NCBI RefSeq assembly: GCF_005144795.1
Contig: NZ_SWFJ01000014.1
Location: 1-37,928, forward strand
Direction of reading: 5' to 3'
Origin: Streptococcus mitis
GTDB lineage: Bacteria > Bacillota > Bacilli > Lactobacillales > Streptococcaceae
Length of the DNA: 37,928 nucleotides
The position numbers and the translations under genes are program-made. Positions 33,077-37,928 of the stretch are shown piece after piece (positions within the stretch are counted from its first letter, which is position 1; each line of letters opens with the position of its first letter). Under the pieces are notes generated by a model. It was not told the DNA's origin and ran no database searches. It saw only the letters and a list, made by a program, of their open reading frames with translations.

Positions 33077-34357
33077 CTATCCTTTCAAGCTCATATAACG
33101 CTGGTAACGATAACGTAGAAATAACCAACGAAAACCATTATCCAAAAGGGTTCCGGCCCAAATACCGGGCAAGCCCCAACCAAGCACAATCCCCATCAAA
33201 TATCCTGTTCCAATGCGGATACACCACATTCCTATACTTGTCGCATAAAAGGGAAGACGAGCATTGCCCAAACCCTGCCAGACTGCTGTATAGATGACTG
33301 TTCCTATCGTCATAGGAGTACCAAGTAGTGAAAAAAATGTCACTAGCACACTAGCCTCCACCGCTAGAGAATCATTCGTATAGAGATGAGTCAGTGGTAT
33401 GCCCAAGGCATAGACACTAAGCGTCAAGGGTAACATGAGAAGCAGAGAAAGCCAAAAGGTTCGCTTGCTCAAACTAGCTACTCTTTCCCAATTATCCTCT
33501 CCGACCGCTCGAGCCACCAGCATGACCGTTGCCGTAGCCACGCCAAAGGCAGGCATATAGTTAAACTGGGTCAATACTTCTCCGACTGCATTCCCAGCCA
33601 CTGCCTCCGTTCCAAAAGAAACGACCAAGGCAATGATCACGACATCTCCAGCCCGCATCATAAGCCGCTCTCCAGCTGCTGGTAACGCTAAGGTCAATAG
33701 TTCCTTATCTAAACCAAAAGTCGGTTTCTCAAAAGGCAACTTTAATTGCGACCATAAAATCACAAGACCTACCAAACGAGACAGAATTGTCCCCCAAGCA
33801 ACACCAGCTATCCCCATATCCAGAACAAAAATAGCTAGACTTGAAAACAGAATATTCAAGGCATTGGATAAAAAACTAACATAGAGAGGCAAACGTGGAT
33901 TATGCGTTGCACGAATCAAGGCTCCCAGACTAGTCATTAAACCTAAGAGAACAATCGATCCTCCTACCAAAGATAGATACAGTCCACCACTCTCAGCTAC
34001 ATCTCTCTCCGTCCCCAAAAGTCCTATTATCTCTTTCCCAGCGAAGATGGACAAAAATCCTAAAAGGAAACTTAATAGTAGGGTAATCTTCAACGCCTCA
34101 GTCACATGATAGGCTAGCATAGATTGATCCTTCTGCCCCAAACTTTTTGAGATAACACTGGAAATAGCAGCTCCCAGAGCGATGAAAATCGCCTGGTAAA
34201 TCGTGATAATATTACTTGCTACTGATACACCTGAAATAGCTATCAATCCTAAATGAGCAACCAAATAACTGTCCACCATTCCCATGAGCATCTGCAAAAA
34301 GTTTTCACCCATAGCTGGTAGTGCAATATTAAGAATATCTTTATTTTTCTTAAACAA
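33077..34357 (-). CDS. pdrM: MATE-family multidrug efflux pump (PdrM-like)
   Basis: 426-aa membrane protein with about 12 membrane segments, of the MATE family that exports cationic drugs in exchange for Na+ or H+. The N-terminal segment has the family-typical IALPAMGENFLQMLMGMVDSYLVAHLG, and the repeat half starts with LALPAAGERLMMRAGDVVIIALV. The start codon is TTG at 34355-34357 with a strong AGGAGG five to six bases upstream. By position (before thrC, after the HAD gene) it matches the pneumococcal pump named PdrM; I give the symbol on that basis. Confidence 0.85.
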   Translation of the reverse strand: MFKKNKDILNIALPAMGENFLQMLMGMVDSYLVAHLGLIAISGVSVASNIITIYQAIFIALGAAISSVISKSLGQKDQSMLAYHVTEALKITLLLSFLLGFLSIFAGKEIIGLLGTERDVAESGGLYLSLVGGSIVLLGLMTSLGALIRATHNPRLPLYVSFLSNALNILFSSLAIFVLDMGIAGVAWGTILSRLVGLVILWSQLKLPFEKPTFGLDKELLTLALPAAGERLMMRAGDVVIIALVVSFGTEAVAGNAVGEVLTQFNYMPAFGVATATVMLVARAVGEDNWERVASLSKRTFWLSLLLMLPLTLSVYALGIPLTHLYTNDSLAVEASVLVTFFSLLGTPMTIGTVIYTAVWQGLGNARLPFYATSIGMWCIRIGTGYLMGIVLGWGLPGIWAGTLLDNGFRWLFLRYRYQRYMSLKG

Positions 34358-34372
34358 TCCTTCCTCCTGATG

Positions 34373-34405
34373 AAAAGAAACTCAGTTGGTTTCCCAACCG
34401 AGTTT
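34373..34405 (-). terminator. Terminator of thrC
   Basis: On the minus strand a 12-bp stem AAACTCGGTTGG / CCAACTGAGTTT (one G-T pair) with a GAAA tetraloop followed by CTTTTC, 12 bases past the stop codon. Confidence 0.88.
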
Positions 34406-34417
34406 ACTCCTTCTGTC

Positions 34418-35902
34418 TTAAAGTCCTAGATAAGCCTCAACCGCTGCTTGCATATCAGCAGCTGCCACTGTTGTCTTGTGACGAACAAGAGCTGTTTCAA
34501 GCCCATCAACTGCAGGTGGCACAGCCACTCCTGAGATTTCATGTAATTGAGCCAAAGCTTCAAAGTCAGTCAAGCCAACTTTCCCTGTTACAGCTTCTAC
34601 TGCAACTACTGGGAACTTGTATGGACTAGCTGTTGATGCAATCACTGTCTTAGTCGCATCGCCAGTAGCCGCTTGGTATTTTTTATAAACTGCTGAGGCA
34701 ACCGCCGTATGTGGATCCTCGATATAAGAATCTGACTCATAAACACGCTTGATTTCTGCCGCTGTTTCTTCCTCAGTCGCATATTCAGCTGTAAAGAGGT
34801 CCAGAATATCTGCATCAAAGTCTGTCAATTCATATTGTCCTTGTTTATTCAAGGCATTCATGAGTTCAGCTGTCTTTTCAGCGTCATTTCCCAAAAGATG
34901 GAAAATCAAACGCTCCAAGTTTGAAGATACCAAGATATCCATAGATGGACTAGTTGTTACTTTAAACTCACGCTTCTTATCGTAAACACGTGTCTTGAAA
35001 AAGTCTGTCAAAACATTGTTGTCATTTGAAGCACAGATTAATTTGCCAACTGGTAGACCAATTTGCTTGGCATAAAAGGCAGCCAAGATATTTCCAAAGT
35101 TTCCTGTTGGTACTGTGAAGTTGATATGTTCACCAGCCACAATCTCACCAGTTTTAACAAGCTGAGCGTAGGCATAAACATAGTAGACAATCTGTGGTAC
35201 CAAACGACCAATGTTCATAGAGTTAGCTGATGAAAATTGTAGTTTATTGGCAGCCAATTTTTCACGAAGAACCACATCGTTGAACATATGCTTCACATTT
35301 GTTTGCGCATCGTCAAAATTACCGTCTATAGCGATAACATGAGTATTGTCACCAGTCTGAGTGGTCATTTGCAACTCTTGTACCTTGCTGACACCGTCCT
35401 TTGGATAAAAGACGATAATCTCAGTACCAGGAACATCTGCAAATCCTGCCATAGCAGCTTTCCCCGTGTCACCAGATGTCGCTGTCAAGATAACAATCTT
35501 ATTTTCCAAACCATGTTTCTTAGCAGCAGTCGTCATAAAGTATGGCAAGATAGACAAGGCCATATCCTTAAAGGCAATCGTTGAACCATGGAAGAGTTCC
35601 AAGTTATATTGGCCGTCTAATTTCACTAATGGCGCGATAGCTGGAGTATCAAATTTGCTATCGTAAGCATTGTTGATACAGTAGTCCAACTCCTCAGCTG
35701 TAAAGTCATCTAAAAATGCTGACAAAACTAACTTAGCCACTTCTTGGTAAGAAGCATCTTTCAATTTGTCAAAGTCCAAATCTACCTTTGGATAAGTAAG
35801 CGGTGTAAATAAACCACCGTCCGTCGCCAAACCTTGCAAAATAGCTTGGCTAGCAGTTACTGTATTTTTCGCATCACGCGTTGATTGATAAACTAATGTC
35901 AT
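34418..35902 (-). CDS. thrC: Threonine synthase
   Basis: 494-aa PLP enzyme that turns O-phosphohomoserine into threonine. It is the long, fold-II form found in yeast and many Gram-positive bacteria. The N-terminus YQSTRDAKNTVTASQAILQGLATDGGLFTP is characteristic. The PLP-binding Lys112 is in HGSTIAFKDMAL, and the phosphate-binding TATSGDTGKAAMAGF follows at about 140. It is alone; hom and thrB are not in this window. AAAGGA lies upstream, and an extended -10 promoter is at 35934-35942. Confidence 0.96.
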   Translation of the reverse strand: MTLVYQSTRDAKNTVTASQAILQGLATDGGLFTPLTYPKVDLDFDKLKDASYQEVAKLVLSAFLDDFTAEELDYCINNAYDSKFDTPAIAPLVKLDGQYNLELFHGSTIAFKDMALSILPYFMTTAAKKHGLENKIVILTATSGDTGKAAMAGFADVPGTEIIVFYPKDGVSKVQELQMTTQTGDNTHVIAIDGNFDDAQTNVKHMFNDVVLREKLAANKLQFSSANSMNIGRLVPQIVYYVYAYAQLVKTGEIVAGEHINFTVPTGNFGNILAAFYAKQIGLPVGKLICASNDNNVLTDFFKTRVYDKKREFKVTTSPSMDILVSSNLERLIFHLLGNDAEKTAELMNALNKQGQYELTDFDADILDLFTAEYATEEETAAEIKRVYESDSYIEDPHTAVASAVYKKYQAATGDATKTVIASTASPYKFPVVAVEAVTGKVGLTDFEALAQLHEISGVAVPPAVDGLETALVRHKTTVAAADMQAAVEAYLGL

Positions 35903-35933
35903 TACTCTCTATCCTTTATCTATAGTCACTTCC

Positions 35934-35942
35934 ATTATATCA
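35934..35942 (-). promoter_or_regulatory. Promoter of thrC
   Basis: On the minus strand TGATATAAT is an extended -10 box with perfect TATAAT (35934-35939); the -35 region (GAGAAT) is poor. The leader is about 25 bases. Confidence 0.6.
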
Positions 35943-35977
35943 TGATTTTTCAGAAAATTCTCCCTTTATAAGAGAAA

Positions 35978-37255
35978 TTATATACCCAATTCTTCTTTCA
36001 AAGCCTGTAAGTAGGTCATTTCTTGCTTATTTCTCATCTCCAGTCCTTCCTCAGCTAGAAGGAGTAAGTCTTTGGAAAATTCAATAATCGCAGTTTTTTC
36101 CTCAGCTATAAGATTTTTTTTAGAAAATTGCCGTCTTAAAAACTTGTAATCACGACCAAATTCTTTAAAGAAAGGTGCTGTTTCTAAATAAGCTTCTAAC
36201 TTATCTAAATTAACCAACAATCCCAAGTGAAAAGCTGCTGAAGCGAAGGTTCTATCTAGAGGCTGAGTACAAACACTACGAAACTCAACTGTTCCGCGAG
36301 TCGTTAAGTCTTGGTACTGATAACTACGATGAGTTTCAAAATCCTTCTCTTGAGGATAAATAAGAATCTCATCCCCATTAAGTGCATATGCTTGGATTTC
36401 AGGTGTAGCCAAATAGTCCCTAGCATGAATCGGATAAAAGTAATAGGTTTGTCCACCACGTTCCGCAGTAAAAATTGCAGAATGATCTAGATAATCAAAA
36501 AAATCATCCTCATCTTTAAAGAGTCTTGCATTGACACCAACGTTTTCTGGATAGATACCATGAATCGATTCTTCCCAGAAAATATCCCTTGAAATTTTCG
36601 TATCCCAATCCGCACCTGTAAACTCAGAGTTTGCAAATAAATAAGCCTTAACTGCTTCAATTTGGGTAAAAGTATTAATCACTCGTAAGTAGTTAGACTT
36701 TGAAACATCCAGCTGTACCTGACTCCCACAGATAAAAGCACCGTATTCAGGGAAATGATGCAAGTCTGATTTAGTCACATTTCTACTCAAATTCAAATAG
36801 TCCATCAACATCTGATAGCGTGGGTAAGCCACTGGACAATTCTCATTTTTATCCCAGTTGGGATGAATACCACAGCCAACAATAGCATGATTTGATTCAG
36901 CTAACTTTGTCTGGATTGCTTCCATATAAATGCTAAAACGTTCTTCAACCTCTTGTATCGTTTCAGCCTTACCAAATGCAAACTCAATCGTAGTATAGGA
37001 AACTTCAAATAAAATAGTATCCTGACTTACTGGGTCCACTAACTGAATAGGAGTCCCAAAATCATCTACCTTTTCGACAGTAAAATCCAAAGCAGAAACT
37101 AAATATCGGAATAAGTGTTTGATAACTTCAAGATCTGTCGCATTTCCTTCCAAGTTTACCACAGGATATTCCAGCTCAATCCCGACAAACAATTCAGGAT
37201 TTTCTTTAATATTTTTCAAATACCGATGTTTTAATAAATCGATAGAACGAGACAT
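35978..37255 (-). CDS. GCS2-like glutamate-cysteine ligase family protein
   Basis: 425-aa protein resembling the plant/proteobacterial-type gamma-glutamylcysteine ligase fold. Visible family features are the ATP/metal-binding VGIELEYPVVN at residues 24-34, the acidic strand LFEVSYTTIEFAF with FGKAETIQEVEERF, and the later TTRGTVEFRSVCTQPLD with the conserved RS near a catalytic region. It has no C-terminal ATP-grasp half, so it is not the fused GshF of other streptococci and would make at most the dipeptide gamma-glutamylcysteine. It could also be a carboxylate-amine ligase with other substrates. Monocistronic, next to the tRNA cluster; ribosome binding site AGGAAAG. Confidence 0.72.
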   Translation of the reverse strand: MSRSIDLLKHRYLKNIKENPELFVGIELEYPVVNLEGNATDLEVIKHLFRYLVSALDFTVEKVDDFGTPIQLVDPVSQDTILFEVSYTTIEFAFGKAETIQEVEERFSIYMEAIQTKLAESNHAIVGCGIHPNWDKNENCPVAYPRYQMLMDYLNLSRNVTKSDLHHFPEYGAFICGSQVQLDVSKSNYLRVINTFTQIEAVKAYLFANSEFTGADWDTKISRDIFWEESIHGIYPENVGVNARLFKDEDDFFDYLDHSAIFTAERGGQTYYFYPIHARDYLATPEIQAYALNGDEILIYPQEKDFETHRSYQYQDLTTRGTVEFRSVCTQPLDRTFASAAFHLGLLVNLDKLEAYLETAPFFKEFGRDYKFLRRQFSKKNLIAEEKTAIIEFSKDLLLLAEEGLEMRNKQEMTYLQALKEELGI

Positions 37256-37300
37256 ACTTTCCTACACTTTCATAATCTAAATAAAATTTGAATAAGTATT

Positions 37301-37309
37301 ATTATACCA
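37301..37309 (-). promoter_or_regulatory. Promoter of the GCS2-like gene
   Basis: On the minus strand TGGTATAAT is an extended -10 box with perfect TATAAT at 37301-37306; no clear -35 box. It lies just after the tRNA terminator. Confidence 0.6.
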
Positions 37310-37319
37310 AAAATTATAT

Positions 37320-37349
37320 AAAAAAAGAACGAAGATATACCACGTTCCT
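37320..37349 (-). terminator. Terminator of the tRNA operon
   Basis: On the minus strand GGAACG pairs with CGTTC(T) across a loop of about 11 bases, followed by TTTTTTT. It closes the tRNA transcript 14 bases past the end of tRNA-Leu. Confidence 0.7.
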
Positions 37350-37362
37350 TAACTCTATACTA

Positions 37363-37446
37363 TACCGGCGGCCGGGGTCGAACCGGCACGTCCTTGCGGA
37401 CACTGGATTTTGAGTCCAGCGCGTCTGCCAATTCCGCCACGCCGGC
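37363..37446 (-). tRNA. tRNA-Leu (anticodon CAA)
   Basis: 84-base class II tRNA with a long variable arm. The anticodon loop CTCAAAA within TGGA...TCCA reads CAA, decoding UUG. Acceptor GCCGGCG / CGCCGGT (last pair G-U) with discriminator A; CCA not encoded. Last gene of the cluster. Confidence 0.95.
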
Positions 37447-37455
37447 AAATAGTAA

Positions 37456-37527
37456 CTGGGGTAGCTGGATTCGAACCAACGCATGAGGGAGTCAAAGTCC
37501 CTTGCCTTACCGCTTGGCTATACCCCA
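37456..37527 (-). tRNA. tRNA-Gln (anticodon TTG)
   Basis: 72-base tRNA. The anticodon loop CTTTGAC between AGGGA and TCCCT reads TTG, decoding CAA/CAG. Acceptor TGGGGTA / TACCCCA with discriminator G, as usual for tRNA-Gln. Confidence 0.95.
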
Positions 37528-37540
37528 ATAATATAAAATA

Positions 37541-37614
37541 GGCGAGTGATGGGGATCGAACCCACGCATGCCAGAGCCACAATCTGGTGTGTTAACCACT
37601 TCACCACACCCGCC
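37541..37614 (-). tRNA. tRNA-His (anticodon GTG)
   Basis: 74 bases including an encoded G at position -1, which pairs with C73, the identity mark of bacterial tRNA-His. The anticodon loop TTGTGGC between CCAGA and TCTGG reads GTG. It is a substrate of Tgt (queuosine) made in this same window. Confidence 0.95.
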
Positions 37615-37627
37615 ATAATTTTATTAA

Positions 37628-37698
37628 CACGGGCAGTAGGAATTGAACCCACACTGAAGGTTTTGGAGACCTTAGTTCTACCTTTAAACTATGCCCGT
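37628..37698 (-). tRNA. tRNA-Trp (anticodon CCA)
   Basis: 71-base tRNA. The anticodon loop CTCCAAA between AAGGT and ACCTT reads CCA. Acceptor ACGGGCA / TGCCCGT with discriminator G. Confidence 0.95.
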
Positions 37699-37709
37699 AA
37701 CTAAAATAA

Positions 37710-37790
37710 TGGAAGGGGAGGGATTCGAACCCCCGAACCCGAAGGAGCGGATTTACAGTCCGCCGCGTTTAGCCTCTTCGCTACCCTTCC
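37710..37790 (-). tRNA. tRNA-Tyr (anticodon GTA)
   Basis: 81-base class II tRNA with a long variable arm. The anticodon loop CTGTAAA between GCGGA and TCCGC reads GTA. Acceptor GGAAGGG / CCCTTCC, discriminator A. A Tgt substrate. Confidence 0.95.
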
Positions 37791-37803
37791 GAAAAATATA
37801 TAA

Positions 37804-37876
37804 TGGCGCGAGACGGAATCGAACCGCCGACACATGGAGCTTCAATCCATTGCTCTACCAACTGAGCTACCGAGCC
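37804..37876 (-). tRNA. tRNA-Phe (anticodon GAA)
   Basis: 73-base tRNA. The anticodon loop TTGAAGC between ATGGA and TCCAT reads GAA. Acceptor 5' GGCTCGG and 3' TCGCGCC pair except for a U-C mismatch at 4:69 and a G-U at 7:66; discriminator A. Confidence 0.95.
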
Positions 37877-37879
37877 TTA

Positions 37880-37928
<49 letters not shown>

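Overview
The window is a chromosomal segment of a Streptococcus of the mitis group, close to S. pneumoniae. Support for this is the run comX, nusG, secE, rpmG, pbp2a, then gap, adhE, tkt, yidC/jag, ackA, the comG (cgl) operon, nagA, tgt and thrC, ending in a tRNA cluster. A BOX repeat, typical of this group, is also present. The proteins resemble the pneumococcal ones as I remember them but are not identical (the ComX N-terminus differs at several residues), so S. mitis or a near relative is a better guess than S. pneumoniae. Most genes are on the minus strand.

Layout: 1-1200 holds the 5' end of the competence sigma factor gene comX (cut by the window edge) and rpmG-secE-nusG. 1249-5600 has pbp2a, a divergent pseudouridine synthase gene and gap. 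5700-7960 looks like the variable patch: a cysteine hydrolase divergent from a TetR regulator, then a decayed ComR/Rgg-like regulator with two frameshifts. 8030-10950 is adhE with a long control region holding a Rex operator, extra Rex half sites and a CcpA cre site. 10955-17345 carries housekeeping genes: a MORN protein, a low-molecular-weight phosphatase, yajC, tkt, an uncharacterised protein, and rnpA-yidC-khpB. 17350-23940 is ackA, two methyltransferase genes and the seven-gene comG transformation-pilus operon behind a SigX box. 24000-29940 has a DUF1033 gene, nagA under a NagR-type operator, an OatA-like acyltransferase, tgt and a DUF975 membrane protein. 29976-37255 has a DUF1304 gene that seems to start at ATA, its marR partner, a BOX element, a LysM/M15-like secreted protein, a HAD phosphatase, a MATE pump, thrC and a stand-alone gamma-glutamylcysteine ligase-like gene. 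The window ends with seven tRNA genes, read fMet, Phe, Tyr, Trp, His, Gln, Leu; the fMet gene is cut by the edge.

Functional links: comX (SigX) and the comG operon it should activate are both present. adhE, ackA, gap, tkt and nagA are central carbon genes, and adhE, ackA and nagA show recognisable redox, catabolite or amino-sugar control sites. YajC, SecE and YidC are all membrane protein export or insertion components. PBP2a, KhpB/EloR, OatA-like and LysM proteins act on or around the cell wall.

I see no prophage, transposase, CRISPR array or obvious new multi-gene system. The most interesting signals are regulatory or translational: four genes whose extended -10 box lies exactly six bases before an ATG with no ribosome binding site (predicted leaderless mRNAs), a conserved-looking gene with ATA where its start codon should be, the Rex half-site array at adhE, and the decayed peptide-sensing-type regulator.
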